A stretch of 64,000 bases of DNA from Bacteroidales bacterium UBA2712 (GTDB lineage Bacteria; Bacteroidota; Bacteroidia; Bacteroidales; Paludibacteraceae): contig DEKW01000003.1 in assembly GCA_002354055.1 (NCBI GenBank), positions 62,001 through 126,000 of the forward strand, in the 5' to 3' direction. Both the position numbers and the translations under genes were made by a program. Positions 18,419 to 28,023 of this stretch are shown here, piece after piece (position 1 is the stretch's first letter; every line of letters begins with the position of its first letter). Below the pieces are notes generated by a model. The model searched no databases. It was not told the DNA's origin and worked only from the letters and a program-made list of their open reading frames with translations.

Positions 18419-20266
18419 ATGAGACAGATTTTTTCTCTTTTGATGGCTTTGACGCTGTGCGTAGGCACGGCGGGGGCATGTGTTAAAAAGGCGAAAGGTG
18501 AAAGGTTAGAGGCGAAGAGGGATCAACCGCTGACGGTTATCGTCATGGATACGACCCAGGCGCTGCTGGCGAACGCCGAGGTGAAGGTGCAGAAAGAGGT
18601 CTATACCACCTCTTTCGACGGCCGCGTGGTGCTCAAGCCCGAGCAAGTGACCTCTACTACTTTCCTCGTCTCCTGCGAGGGTTATAAGCCTGCGCATGCG
18701 ATTGTCAAGAGCGAGGCGGTGCTGATCGTTCGGCTGCTGCCGGACCCGAAGAAGCAACCGAAGAACGATGGGACGGTCATGATCCGCGGCACCGGACCGA
18801 TGTACGTCACCGGTGCACGCAGGGGGGATGTCTTTTACTCCAAAGCCGCCACGCCGACAGCGGACGCCGCGATGATGGAGTCTGTTGCGCTGAGCGACGT
18901 AGCGCCGATACGCGAAGAAGGCACCGTCCACCACGAGGCGGCTAACGTCTCTGCAGGGCTCTTGACAGCCGGCGAAGTGAACGACTTCACGAAATGGTAT
19001 TTCTGGCCGAAAGTGATCGACGGAACGCACAAGCCGTACGCGGAAGAATGGCAATTTAGTCCGCGGCATCGTTATACGGCGCAGGTGGTGAATAAAGAAG
19101 GGTACCCCGTCGCATCTAAAGCGGTGAGTCTCTTGGATAATGCCGGTAACACGCTCTTCCAGGCCGTGACGGACAACACCGGCAAGGCGGAGCTCTGGTA
19201 CCAGCTTGTCGGCAAGAACCTCTGCGGCAAGCATGCGGATTTCTATATTGCCGTCGATGACCGGAAGCAGGTAGCCAAAGACTGGTCTGAGGGGCTGAAC
19301 ACCTTCGTCCTCGACGAACCCTGCGAGGCGGAGGAGGACGTCGATGTGTTCTTTATCTTCGACGCGACGGGTTCGATGGGCGATGAGTTGCAGTACCTGC
19401 AGGCGGAGATGAAGGATGTCATCGCGCGTGCCAAGGAGGCTACGGGTGGTCTGAATATCCGTACGGGTGCGGTGGTCTATCGCGATCATCAGGACGAGTA
19501 CCTGACGCGTATCTCGCGCCTCACGGAGGACATCAAGGAGACGCAGGCTTTCATCGACAAGCAGCAGGCTAACGGTGGAGGCGATTACCCTGAAGCCGTA
19601 CCTGAGGCACTGATGGCGGCGATGAACAGTGCCGGATGGGATGCCAACGCGCGTGCGCGTGTCGCGTTCCTTATATTAGATGCTCCCTGCCACCGCGACT
19701 CCGCGACGATCGCTCTCCTGCATGAGCAGGTTCTCAATGCCGCCGCACTCGGTGTACGGATTGTGCCGGTCGTTTGTAGCGGCATAGGCGAGAGTGGGGA
19801 ACTGCTCGTTCGCTCCATCGCTCTGGCGACGAACGGCACCTCGTTCTTCCTCACCGACGACTCGGGTATCGGTCACTCCCATCTCAAACCCACCACCGAC
19901 TCCCTCAAGGTCGAGCACCTCAACGACATGATGGTGCGCACGATCGTCGAGTTCTCCGCGATGCCGGAATGTAATGGTGGATTGATTAATGGTGACGCGG
20001 CAGAGCCGCTTAATGGTGAGATGGTAGATCCGCAGTTCCTTCCTAACCCGTTCAGCGCGGAGGAGATAGCCGCCGATCCGTCTATCCCGCACGGCGATGG
20101 AACCCATTATCTCATCGACGTGAGCGGCAAACTGATCACTATCTATGAGGGCGACATCGCTACCCTCAAGACCCAACTCCGCTCCATGGGTCTGCCCGTA
20201 GGCATCTATTTCATTAAGACTTTCTACGATGGCACCTGGCATACAGAGAAGGTGTTAAACCGTTAA
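18419..20266 (+). CDS. Secreted von Willebrand factor A domain protein
   Basis: About 615 aa. The N-terminal signal peptide is MRQIFSLLMALTLCVGTAGA, followed by a Cys that might be lipidated although the lipobox is weak. Residues of about 30-100 look like a carboxypeptidase-regulatory or Ig-like fold. The VWA domain starts at DVFFIFDATGSMGDELQ with the MIDAS motif DxTGS. The ATG at 18419 is preferred over 18413 because the promoter is so close. Two repeat-like inserts are seen: KAKGERLEAKRD after the signal peptide, and NGGLINGDAAEPLNGE near 19975-20030, which contains a palindrome also found between genes. The role is unknown; cell-surface binding is likely. Confidence 0.75.
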   Translation: MRQIFSLLMALTLCVGTAGACVKKAKGERLEAKRDQPLTVIVMDTTQALLANAEVKVQKEVYTTSFDGRVVLKPEQVTSTTFLVSCEGYKPAHAIVKSEAVLIVRLLPDPKKQPKNDGTVMIRGTGPMYVTGARRGDVFYSKAATPTADAAMMESVALSDVAPIREEGTVHHEAANVSAGLLTAGEVNDFTKWYFWPKVIDGTHKPYAEEWQFSPRHRYTAQVVNKEGYPVASKAVSLLDNAGNTLFQAVTDNTGKAELWYQLVGKNLCGKHADFYIAVDDRKQVAKDWSEGLNTFVLDEPCEAEEDVDVFFIFDATGSMGDELQYLQAEMKDVIARAKEATGGLNIRTGAVVYRDHQDEYLTRISRLTEDIKETQAFIDKQQANGGGDYPEAVPEALMAAMNSAGWDANARARVAFLILDAPCHRDSATIALLHEQVLNAAALGVRIVPVVCSGIGESGELLVRSIALATNGTSFFLTDDSGIGHSHLKPTTDSLKVEHLNDMMVRTIVEFSAMPECNGGLINGDAAEPLNGEMVDPQFLPNPFSAEEIAADPSIPHGDGTHYLIDVSGKLITIYEGDIATLKTQLRSMGLPVGIYFIKTFYDGTWHTEKVLNR

Positions 20267-20292
20267 AAAGTGGGCTTCGGCTCACTTTTTTT
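20265..20292 (+). terminator. Rho-independent terminator after the VWA gene
   Basis: AAAAAGTGGGC-TTCG-GCTCACTTTTT: an 11-bp stem with one G-T pair, a UUCG tetraloop and a T run, starting inside the stop codon. Confidence 0.88.
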
Positions 20293-20310
20293 GATAAAAA
20301 CGCATTTTTA

Positions 20311-20342
20311 TTTGCACAATTCAAAAAAAAGCAGTACTTTTG
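20311..20342 (+). promoter_or_regulatory. Promoter of glnN
   Basis: TTTG (20311-20314), a 20-nt spacer ending GCAG, and TACTTTTG (20335-20342). The leader to the ATG at 20395 is about 45 nt. Confidence 0.78.
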
Positions 20343-20394
20343 TGGCAGATTTTGAAAATTAATCCGATTAAAAACAAAAATTTGCGTCAAAAGT

Positions 20395-22587
20395 ATGAGT
20401 AATGTTCGTTTTGAAGCCGTTAAAATGGCAAAATCGCACACTCCGGTGCCGGCCATCAAGCCGGAAGGTCGTGTAAAAGACTTTTTTGCACGCGATGTGT
20501 TCACGCGTGAGCGTATGAAGGAATACATCGCGGAGGATGTCCTGGACCAGTTATTCGACGACGTGGACAACGGTCGTACGATTCACCGAGAGATAGCGGG
20601 CAGCGTAGCGATCGGTATCCGCAAATGGGCGATGGAGCACGGCGCAACGCATTACACTCACTGGTTCCAGCCTCTGACAGGGGGGACGGCGGAGAAACAC
20701 GATGCGTTCTTCACGCTGGACAAAGACGGTACGCTCATGGAGGAGTTCAGCGGCGACAGTCTGTACCAGCAGGAGCCGGACGCCTCTTCTTTCCCTTCGG
20801 GTGGTATCCGCAACACCTTCGAGGCGCGCGGCTACTCGGCATGGGACCCTTCGAGCCCCGTCTTCCTCATCGGCGACACCCTCTGTATTCCGACGGTCTT
20901 CGTCGCTTATACGGGTGAGGCGCTGGACTATAAGACCCCGCTCATCCGCTCCACGGCGGCGCTCTGCCACGCGGCACGGGAGGTGGTCAGTGCGTATTTC
21001 GACAAGCAGGTGAAGCACGTGCATGCGAACTTGGGATGGGAGCAGGAGTATTTCCTCGTGGATGAGGCGCTCTATCATGCGCGTCCGGACTTGATGCTGA
21101 CGGGCCGTACTTTGATGGGGCACGAGAGCGCGAAGAGCCAGCAGTTGGAGGACCACTATTTCGGTGCGATCCCCGAGCGTGTGTTGGAGTTTATGCGGGA
21201 CCTGGAGTACGAAGCCCTCTGCGCGGGTATTCCTGTACGGACACGTCATAACGAGGTAGCTCCGATGCAGTTTGAGATGGCGCCGATCTTCGAGAACGTC
21301 AACCTCGCTAACGATCATAACCTGCTCGTGATGAGTATCATGGACAGGGTGGCGCAGCGCCATCACTTCCGCGTGCTGCTTCACGAGAAGCCCTACGCCA
21401 AGGTCAACGGTAGCGGCAAGCACTGTAACTGGTCGATAGAGACCAACACCGGCGTCAATCTGCTGGCGCCCGGTAAGAACCCCTACCAGAACCTCCAGTT
21501 CGTCACCTTCCTCGTGAACGTCCTGATGGCGGTGAAGCGGCATAACGGGCTCTTGAAAGCCTCCATCGTCTCGGCGACCAACGAGCACCGTCTGGGTGCC
21601 AACGAAGCACCGCCTGCTATCATCTCCGTCTTCCTCGGCAAGCAGATCAGCGAAGTCCTCGACAAGCTCGAGACCGCTACCGCCGAAGAGGCGATCATCA
21701 TCAATGCCAAGAAAGAGATGAAGCTCGGCGTGGGAAATATCCCCGAGATCCTGCTGGACAACACCGACCGCAACCGCACCTCGCCGTTCGCCTTCACAGG
21801 TAACCGTTTCGAGTTCCGCGCGGTAGGTTCGTCGGCTAACTGCGGTGCGGCGATGCTCGCCCTCAATGCCGCCGTAGCGGAGCAGCTGATGATCTTCAAG
21901 GCCGAGGTGGATGCCCGTATCGAGAAAGGCGAAGCCAAAGAGCGCGTACTCTTCGACGTCATCAAGAGTTATATTGTCGAGTGCAAATCCATCCGTTTTG
22001 ACGGCAACGGTTACAGCGAAGAGTGGAAAAAGGAAGCAGCCAAACGCGGTCTCGACTGCGAGACCTCCGTGCCTCTCGTCATCGACCGTTACCTCCTGCC
22101 GCAGACCATCGAGATGTTCGCCAAGACCGGCGTCCTGAGTGAGGCGGAGCTGATGAGCCGGTGCGAAGTCAAATGGGACACGTATGTCAAGAAACTGCAA
22201 ATCGAGAGCCGCGTCATCGGTGACCTCGTCGTCAACCACGTCCTGCCGGCAGCCAAACGCTACCAGACCATGCTTCTGAAGAACGTGATGACCGTCAAAC
22301 AGGTCTTCTCTCCGGACGAGACCGAGTCACTCAACGAGATGGACTACTCCATCATCCGGCAGATCGAGTCGCACGCCGGTGCGATCCTCAAAGGCGTGGA
22401 AGCCATGACCGACGCGCGCCATAAAGCCAACCGTCAACCCGACGAGCGATCCAAAGCCATTGCTTATCACGATAACGTCCTGCCCCTCATGGCGGACATC
22501 CGCGAGCATGCCGACGCCCTGGAGATGATCGTCGATGACGAGCTATGGACCCTCCCCAAATATAGAGAATTGATGTTTATAAGATAA
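20395..22587 (+). CDS. glnN: Glutamine synthetase type III
   Basis: 730 aa, the large GSIII form typical of Bacteroidota; it makes glutamine from glutamate and ammonia. Family signs are THWFQPLTGGTAEKHD, LGWEQEYFLVDE, the GSIII-specific RTRHNEVAPMQFEMAP, GSGKHCNWS, and a long C-terminal extension with helical segments. It stands first in a run with glmS (1 bp gap), ddh and menG. Placing glutamine supply directly before the glutamine-using GlmS makes metabolic sense. No glnB or nitrogen-control gene is visible. Confidence 0.96.
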   Translation: MSNVRFEAVKMAKSHTPVPAIKPEGRVKDFFARDVFTRERMKEYIAEDVLDQLFDDVDNGRTIHREIAGSVAIGIRKWAMEHGATHYTHWFQPLTGGTAEKHDAFFTLDKDGTLMEEFSGDSLYQQEPDASSFPSGGIRNTFEARGYSAWDPSSPVFLIGDTLCIPTVFVAYTGEALDYKTPLIRSTAALCHAAREVVSAYFDKQVKHVHANLGWEQEYFLVDEALYHARPDLMLTGRTLMGHESAKSQQLEDHYFGAIPERVLEFMRDLEYEALCAGIPVRTRHNEVAPMQFEMAPIFENVNLANDHNLLVMSIMDRVAQRHHFRVLLHEKPYAKVNGSGKHCNWSIETNTGVNLLAPGKNPYQNLQFVTFLVNVLMAVKRHNGLLKASIVSATNEHRLGANEAPPAIISVFLGKQISEVLDKLETATAEEAIIINAKKEMKLGVGNIPEILLDNTDRNRTSPFAFTGNRFEFRAVGSSANCGAAMLALNAAVAEQLMIFKAEVDARIEKGEAKERVLFDVIKSYIVECKSIRFDGNGYSEEWKKEAAKRGLDCETSVPLVIDRYLLPQTIEMFAKTGVLSEAELMSRCEVKWDTYVKKLQIESRVIGDLVVNHVLPAAKRYQTMLLKNVMTVKQVFSPDETESLNEMDYSIIRQIESHAGAILKGVEAMTDARHKANRQPDERSKAIAYHDNVLPLMADIREHADALEMIVDDELWTLPKYRELMFIR

Positions 22588-22588
22588 T

Positions 22589-24487
22589 ATGTGCGGAATA
22601 GTTGGATATATCGGTAAGCGAAAGGCTTATCCTATCTTGATTAAGGGTCTGCATCGTCTGGAGTACCGCGGGTACGACAGTGCCGGCGTAGCGCTCATCA
22701 ACGAGCAAGGTCAACTCAATATCTACAAAGCCAAAGGCAAGGTCTCTGAGCTGGAGGCGTACGCTGCGGACAAAGACACCGGCGGCACGATCGGTATAGC
22801 GCATACGCGATGGGCGACCCACGGCGAACCCAATACCGTCAATGCGCACCCCCATTACTCCGAGTCCGAGCGCCTGGCGATCATCCATAACGGCATCATC
22901 GAGAACTACGCCGTCCTCAAAGCCGGACTCATGGAGCAGGGTTATACCTTCCGCTCCGAGACCGACACCGAGGTGCTCGTGCAGCTCATCGAATATACGC
23001 AGCTCAACGAGCATGTCGATCTCAAGACCGCCGTGCAGTTAGCCCTGCAGCAGGTCATCGGTGCCTACGCCATCGCTATCCTCGACAAGGATCATCCTGA
23101 CACCCTCATCGCTGCCCGCAAGGGTTCGCCGCTCGTCGTGGGAGTAGGGCAGGAGGAGTATTTCCTTGCCTCCGACGCCACGCCTATCGTCGAATATACC
23201 GATCAGGTCATCTATATCGAGGACGAAGAGGTAGTGTGCATAAGGATGAGTGGATTAGGGGATGAGGGGATTAGTGGTACCACTAACCCATTAGATATCA
23301 CGACGATCAATAATGTGCAAAAGACGCCGGAGATCAAGCGTCTCGAGCTCTCGCTGAGCCAGTTGGAGAAAGGCGGGTATCCGCATTTCATGCTCAAGGA
23401 GATCTTTGAGCAGCCGCGTACGCTGACGGACTCCATGCGCGGTCGCGTCAACGTTCGTCAAGATAACATCGCCCTCTCGGGATTCATCGACAACAAAGAG
23501 CGTTTCCTGAATGCCAAACGAATCATCATCACCGCCTGCGGTACCTCCTGGCACGCCGGCCTCATCGCCATGTACGCCATCGAGGAGTTTGCGCAGATAC
23601 CCGTGGAGGTGGAGTACTCGTCTGAGTTCCGCTACCGCAAACCCGTCATCAACAAAGACGATGTCGTCATCGCTATCTCCCAGTCCGGCGAGACAGCGGA
23701 CACCCTCGCGGCGATACAGTTAGCCAAGTCCAAAGGCGCGTTCATCTTCTCCATCTGTAACGTCATCGGTGCGTCCATACCCCGTGTCTCCGACAGCGGT
23801 TGCTATACCCACGTGGGCCCGGAGATTGGTGTCGCCTCCACCAAGGCTTTCACCGCCCAGGTGACCGCCCTCACCATGCTCGCCCTCTGTATAGGAAGAG
23901 AGAAACGGATGAGAGGATTAGGGGATGAGGGGATTAGCGAAGAACAATTCGTTCGAATCGTACGCGAGTTGGGGCAGATACCCAATAAGATCTCACGCGT
24001 GCTTGAGCAGGAGAAACGCATCGCCGATTTCTCCAAGACCTTCACGTACGCCCAGAACTTCATCTACCTCGGTCGCGGGTATAACTACCCTGTGGCAATG
24101 GAGGGTGCCCTCAAACTGAAGGAGATCTCCTATATCCACGCAGAGGGTTATCCGGCGGCGGAGATGAAACACGGACCTATCGCCCTCATCTCTCAAGAGA
24201 TGCCGGTGGTCGTGGTCGCACCTCATTGCGGCACCTACGAGAAGGTCGTGTCGAATATTCAGGAGATCAAAGCCCGCAAGGGACGCGTCATCGCCATCGT
24301 CACGGAAGGGGATGAGGTGGTCTCGAAGATCGCCGATTATGTCATCGAGGTGCCCGAGACCGAAGAGTGTCTCACGCCGCTGCTGACGGTCATCCCCCTC
24401 CAGCTCCTCGCCTACCATATCGCCGTCGTCAAAGGCTGCGACGTCGATCAGCCCCGTAATTTAGCAAAATCAGTAACAGTAGAATAA
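22589..24487 (+). CDS. glmS: GlmS, glutamine:fructose-6-phosphate aminotransferase
   Basis: 632 aa. Makes glucosamine-6-phosphate for peptidoglycan and LPS. The N-terminal glutaminase has the Cys nucleophile at position 2 (MCGIVGYIG) and HTRWATHG; two SIS domains follow (CGTSWHAG, SQSGETADT, STKAFTAQ) and the C-terminus is DQPRNLAKSVTVE. The enzyme is about 15-20 aa longer than usual because two inserts with the same peptide GLGDEGIS occur near residues 219 and 442, each encoded by the same 23-nt sequence. The first lies in the linker after the glutaminase domain and the second in a loop between SIS domains. Both keep the frame, so activity is probably retained. Confidence 0.95.
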   Translation: MCGIVGYIGKRKAYPILIKGLHRLEYRGYDSAGVALINEQGQLNIYKAKGKVSELEAYAADKDTGGTIGIAHTRWATHGEPNTVNAHPHYSESERLAIIHNGIIENYAVLKAGLMEQGYTFRSETDTEVLVQLIEYTQLNEHVDLKTAVQLALQQVIGAYAIAILDKDHPDTLIAARKGSPLVVGVGQEEYFLASDATPIVEYTDQVIYIEDEEVVCIRMSGLGDEGISGTTNPLDITTINNVQKTPEIKRLELSLSQLEKGGYPHFMLKEIFEQPRTLTDSMRGRVNVRQDNIALSGFIDNKERFLNAKRIIITACGTSWHAGLIAMYAIEEFAQIPVEVEYSSEFRYRKPVINKDDVVIAISQSGETADTLAAIQLAKSKGAFIFSICNVIGASIPRVSDSGCYTHVGPEIGVASTKAFTAQVTALTMLALCIGREKRMRGLGDEGISEEQFVRIVRELGQIPNKISRVLEQEKRIADFSKTFTYAQNFIYLGRGYNYPVAMEGALKLKEISYIHAEGYPAAEMKHGPIALISQEMPVVVVAPHCGTYEKVVSNIQEIKARKGRVIAIVTEGDEVVSKIADYVIEVPETEECLTPLLTVIPLQLLAYHIAVVKGCDVDQPRNLAKSVTVE

Positions 24488-24488
24488 T

Positions 24489-25343
24489 ATGAAAATCGCA
24501 ATTTTAGGCTACGGCAATATCGGCAAAGCTGCCGAAGAAGCCATCAAAGCTGCGCCGGACATGCAGTTAGTCGGCATCTATCATCATAATGACTGTCTCG
24601 ACTGCATCGACGCCGACGTCGTTCTCGTTTGTACGCCGACGCGTGAGGTGCAGAAGTTTGCAACGCTCCTTGCCGCAAGGGGTATCTGCACGGTAGACAG
24701 TTTTGATATCCATGGACAGATATGGTCGCTCCGTTCGTCCCTCGACGCCGTCTGTCAGGCTAATCATACGGTCTCTATCCTCTCCGCAGGATGGGACCCC
24801 GGTACGGACTCGATGGTTCGCGCACTGCTCATGGCGATGTCGCCCAAAGGACTGACCTACACGAATTTCGGTCCCGGCCGCTCGATGGGTCATACGGTTG
24901 CTGCCAAAGCCATCAAGGGTGTCAGAAACGCCCTCTCCATGACCATCCCTCTCGGTACCGGCATCCATCGCCGTATGGTCTATATCGAACTGGAGGAAGG
25001 CGCAGATTTCAAGACCGTCGAGGCGGCTATCCTTGCCGATGACTATTTCGCACACGACGAGACCCACGTCATTCCTGTGGACTCCGTCGATGCACTCAAT
25101 AACGTCGCCCACGGTGTCAATCTCGTTCGCTCGGGTGTCTCCGGAGAGACCCATAACCAACGGTTTGAGTTTAACATGACCATCAATAACCCCGCCCTCA
25201 CCGGTCAGGTCATGGTCTCCTGCGCCCGTGCGGCCGTTCGGATGAGAGACCGTGGAGAGTGCGGCGCCAAGACGATGATCGAACTGCGACCCATTGACCT
25301 CCTGCCGGGTACGACGGAGCAAAATATCAAAGCCCTGGTATGA
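24489..25343 (+). CDS. ddh: meso-Diaminopimelate dehydrogenase
   Basis: 284 aa. NADPH-dependent one-step conversion of tetrahydrodipicolinate to meso-DAP, the shortcut lysine and peptidoglycan route. It shows the Rossmann start ILGYGNIGKAAEEAI, the family-specific LSAGWDPGTDSMVRALL and the GPGRSMGHTVAAKAIKGV stretch, plus HRRMVYIELEEG. It follows glmS by 1 bp and overlaps menG by 4 bp. The glnN-glmS-ddh set links nitrogen assimilation to cell-wall precursors. Confidence 0.9.
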   Translation: MKIAILGYGNIGKAAEEAIKAAPDMQLVGIYHHNDCLDCIDADVVLVCTPTREVQKFATLLAARGICTVDSFDIHGQIWSLRSSLDAVCQANHTVSILSAGWDPGTDSMVRALLMAMSPKGLTYTNFGPGRSMGHTVAAKAIKGVRNALSMTIPLGTGIHRRMVYIELEEGADFKTVEAAILADDYFAHDETHVIPVDSVDALNNVAHGVNLVRSGVSGETHNQRFEFNMTINNPALTGQVMVSCARAAVRMRDRGECGAKTMIELRPIDLLPGTTEQNIKALV

Positions 25344-26041
25344 CCGACGAGAAACAACATATAGGTTCCCTCTTTGACCGCATCGCTCCGACTTACGACG
25401 GGCTCAATCACGGGCTCTCGCTCAATATCGACCGGCGTTGGCGGCGCAAGACGGTAGCTCTCATGCCGCCAGCGGAGCACGTGCTCGATGTAGCTATCGG
25501 CACGGCGGATCTGACGATCGCCATGCTCCGTGCCGGCAAGGCGCAGCGCGTCACCGGCATCGACCTCTCGCGCGAGATGATGCGTATCGGCGAGGAGAAA
25601 ATCATAAATCATAAATTTGAAATCTCCAACGTAGATTTCCTCTACGCCAACGCTCAGGAGATGCCTTTTGAGGATGCCTCTTTCGACGGCGTCACCTGTG
25701 CTTTCGGATGCCGTAACTTCTCCGACCTCGATGCAGGTCTGAGGGAGATGTACCGCGTCCTGCGACCCGGTGGACAAGTGACGATCTTAGAGTTCTCGTA
25801 CCCCACGAATAAACTCATCCGCTGGGGCTACGACCTGTATTTCTCGCATGTCCTGCCTCTCGTCGGACGCCTCGTCAGTCGCGACAAGACCGCTTATACC
25901 TACCTCAACAAGAGTGTCAAATCGTTCTGCCGGGGTGAGGACTTCCTGCGTCATCTGACCCAAGCGGGTTTCCAAGACGCCCGCTTTGAGACCCTCTCCT
26001 TCGGCATCGCAACGATATACATCGCTACCCGTAACCCCTAA
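25340..26041 (+). CDS. menG: Demethylmenaquinone methyltransferase (MenG/UbiE)
   Basis: 233 aa, SAM-dependent C-methyltransferase in the last step of menaquinone synthesis. Signature stretches are FDRIAPTYDGLNHGLS, VLDVAIGTADLTIAM (SAM motif I), GIDLSREMM, ANAQEMPFEDASFD and FGCRNFSDLDAGLREMYRVLRPGG. A short IINHKFEI segment, encoded by an AAATCATAAATC repeat at about 25600-25622, sits between motifs. It starts 4 bp inside ddh. Confidence 0.93.
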   Translation: MTDEKQHIGSLFDRIAPTYDGLNHGLSLNIDRRWRRKTVALMPPAEHVLDVAIGTADLTIAMLRAGKAQRVTGIDLSREMMRIGEEKIINHKFEISNVDFLYANAQEMPFEDASFDGVTCAFGCRNFSDLDAGLREMYRVLRPGGQVTILEFSYPTNKLIRWGYDLYFSHVLPLVGRLVSRDKTAYTYLNKSVKSFCRGEDFLRHLTQAGFQDARFETLSFGIATIYIATRNP

Positions 26042-26064
26042 CCCCTAACCCCCTAACCCGAAAG
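26035..26064. repeat. CCCCTAA repeat cluster
   Basis: Three to four CCCCTAAC units span the menG stop and the gap to the next gene. Related clusters occur at 31772-31800 and 33440-33478, and in reverse orientation inside glmS. Confidence 0.75.
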
Positions 26065-26067
26065 AAA

Positions 26068-26373
26068 ATGATCAAACATATCATCTTATGGAAACTGCGC
26101 TCGGAGATGAGTGCATCTGAGAAACAAGAGGCTGCGCAAGCCATTAAGGAAGGTCTGGAGTCCCTCCAAGGCCAAGTGCCCGGACTCGTCGATATTCATG
26201 TACAGATCGACGGACGTCTCGATAGTAGCAACGCCGATATCATGCTGGACTCGACCTTAGAGTCCGAAGAGGCGCTCAAAGGCTACGCCGTTCACCCTGC
26301 CCATGTAGCGGTGGCGAATGGTGTCGTGCGGCCCAATACCGAGTTACGAACCTGCCTCGATTACGAGATCTGA
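26068..26373 (+). CDS. Dabb (stress-responsive alpha/beta-barrel) domain protein
   Basis: 101 aa. The N-terminus MIKHIILWKL and the later VHPAHVAVANGVVRP fit the dimeric ferredoxin-like Dabb family. The family is widespread, with mostly unknown function; some members act as small cyclases or hydrolases. It is co-directional with menG (26 bp gap, filled with CCCCTAA repeats) and lies directly before a secreted protein gene. Confidence 0.75.
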   Translation: MIKHIILWKLRSEMSASEKQEAAQAIKEGLESLQGQVPGLVDIHVQIDGRLDSSNADIMLDSTLESEEALKGYAVHPAHVAVANGVVRPNTELRTCLDYEI

Positions 26374-26376
26374 GTG

Positions 26377-27033
26377 ATGAAAAGAATGATGCTTATAGCG
26401 ATGCTCTCCGTAGCCTCGCTTTGTACCTTCGCACGGCCGCAGACCCGTGCTGTCGTCATCGACACCGTCTGTGACGCATCGATGGAGCAGTTACTGCCCG
26501 TCATCCGGCGTTTCTGCTATCAGTTTCAGGCATGCCCGGACTCGCTCTTTGACTGGGCGTACCTCAACCTTAAAGAACACGAAGAGGCGGATACCAAGAA
26601 AGATACCAAGGAGGGTAGGGCGGTCATCCAGCTCAGCTATAAGGACCGTACCTACGACCCGAAGACCAAGACCGGCGATGTGGCTATCGATATCTACGTC
26701 CTCGGTGTCAGGTGGTGGAAGGACCAGCACCTCGGTACCAAGTACTCCCTCACGCGGCCGGCGCATGCTCCGCATCCTCTTACCGCACGGCTCAAGGCTA
26801 CGTACTCCGGTGCCATCCTCGAGGGCGGCGATTGGATCTTCGTCATGACACCCGTTTCGCCGACGCAGACCCATCTTCATTATGAGTTCTCCATCACCTT
26901 CGGACGCGTCCTCTCTGCGTTTATCAGCGATAAGATCTGGAAAAACGCCATCGAGTGGCGTTTCCAGATCATCTTAGAGAACCTCATCGAGTATGCCGAG
27001 ACCGGCACCGTGGTTCAACGCAAACCCGTGTAG
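26377..27033 (+). CDS. Secreted protein of unknown function
   Basis: 218 aa from ATG 26377 (a GTG at 26374 is possible). The signal peptide is MKRMMLIAMLSVASLCTFA. The mature part has alternating strands and a central charged insert EEADTKKDTKEGR; TRPAHAPHPLTARLKATYSGAI and THLHYEFSITFGRVLSAFIS suggest a START-like or lipocalin-like fold, but this is not firm. I recognise no family. Its last 19 bp overlap the convergent outer-membrane protein gene. Confidence 0.6.
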   Translation: MKRMMLIAMLSVASLCTFARPQTRAVVIDTVCDASMEQLLPVIRRFCYQFQACPDSLFDWAYLNLKEHEEADTKKDTKEGRAVIQLSYKDRTYDPKTKTGDVAIDIYVLGVRWWKDQHLGTKYSLTRPAHAPHPLTARLKATYSGAILEGGDWIFVMTPVSPTQTHLHYEFSITFGRVLSAFISDKIWKNAIEWRFQIILENLIEYAETGTVVQRKPV

Positions 27034-27917
27034 TTATTCAGAATCCGGCAGTGCTCGCAGGTGTTCCACTGGTACGTGATCGTCAGACCTACCTGAAACC
27101 AACCGTCGTTCCAGTGGATCTGCTTCTGCCCGTAGCGGTTGATGTACGTGCCGAAACTGCCGCCTAACTCTACATGGTCACTGTTCTGCGACGCAGCGAG
27201 AGGCCAGGCGTCAAGATTCAGATAATGCGTGTCTATCAGACCCTCCTGGATCATGATCTCTGCGCTCATCACCCAGCTCTCCGTCAGCCGCCAGCTGTAC
27301 CCTAAACCGAGCTGCACCATCGGCAGAAAACCGAAGGTCTTGCCTTGAAGTAACCGCCTCTCTGTCTGACTTCCCGAGATCTTCTTGTTGTAGTAGAACT
27401 CATAACTACGGATGATACTCGCCGTGAACGCAACACCGCCGTAGAGGTACAAACCCGCGCGAACAAATGGATAATACTGCACCCCCACCGCCGGCTGAAT
27501 CAGTATCGAGTTGAACTTCCGAAAATCATCTCGGGGAGGGTTCAGTGTCTTGAATTTCAACTCGTTGTTACCCCTCAGCGTTCCGCCCATCAGCGAAAAA
27601 CGTAGGTTGCAATGGTTGCCCGTCGGCAGGTTGTATGCCATTAGAAAACTTCCTCCCAAACTCAGGTTGTCGAGGTTGAAACCGCCGTTGAACGCTACGC
27701 CCTCGTTGTCCACATCGCCGAAGTAATACAGCGCGTTCGCGTTGAGGTTCACGCCGTGAGACACGAAATAGTTCTTCACCGTGTAAAGACCGTACTCCGG
27801 ACTCGGCTTGCTCGACCATATCTGCCTTCTCTGCGATGATTTGCCCATCACCGTCATCGGCGTTGCTATCAGCCATAAGCTGATCAGCACCATTACTATG
27901 TATCCGCGGTTTTGCAT
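27015..27917 (-). CDS. Outer-membrane beta-barrel protein, unknown function
   Basis: 300 aa. Signal peptide MQNRGYIVMVLISLWLIATPMTVMG, then repeated amphipathic strands with aromatic ends (VNLNANALYYFGDVDN, GLYLYGGVAFTASIIR, VMSAEIMIQEG, VGLTITYQWN). This pattern is typical of a small barrel of the OmpW or porin type without recognisable substrate motifs. Its own promoter lies at 27959-27990. The last 6 codons overlap the gene on the other strand. Confidence 0.65.
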   Translation of the reverse strand: MQNRGYIVMVLISLWLIATPMTVMGKSSQRRQIWSSKPSPEYGLYTVKNYFVSHGVNLNANALYYFGDVDNEGVAFNGGFNLDNLSLGGSFLMAYNLPTGNHCNLRFSLMGGTLRGNNELKFKTLNPPRDDFRKFNSILIQPAVGVQYYPFVRAGLYLYGGVAFTASIIRSYEFYYNKKISGSQTERRLLQGKTFGFLPMVQLGLGYSWRLTESWVMSAEIMIQEGLIDTHYLNLDAWPLAASQNSDHVELGGSFGTYINRYGQKQIHWNDGWFQVGLTITYQWNTCEHCRILNNYTGLR

Positions 27918-27958
27918 GCGTTTCTTACTCCTGCTTTGTTTTTTTCAAAAATCCGCTA

Positions 27959-27990
27959 CAAAGGTACTGCTTTTTTTGCATTTATGCAAT
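27959..27990 (-). promoter_or_regulatory. Promoter of the outer-membrane protein gene
   Basis: On the minus strand ATTG (27987-27990), a 20-nt spacer ending GCAG, and TACCTTTG (27959-27966), about 40 nt before the ATG. Confidence 0.65.
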
Positions 27991-28023
27991 ACTTTCCACA
28001 AAATTACGCAAAATTTCAACATA

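Noticed and set aside
20551..22239. Long open frame (562 codons) antisense to glnN
   Set aside because: Shadow of a conserved gene; acidic, low-complexity translation without domains.
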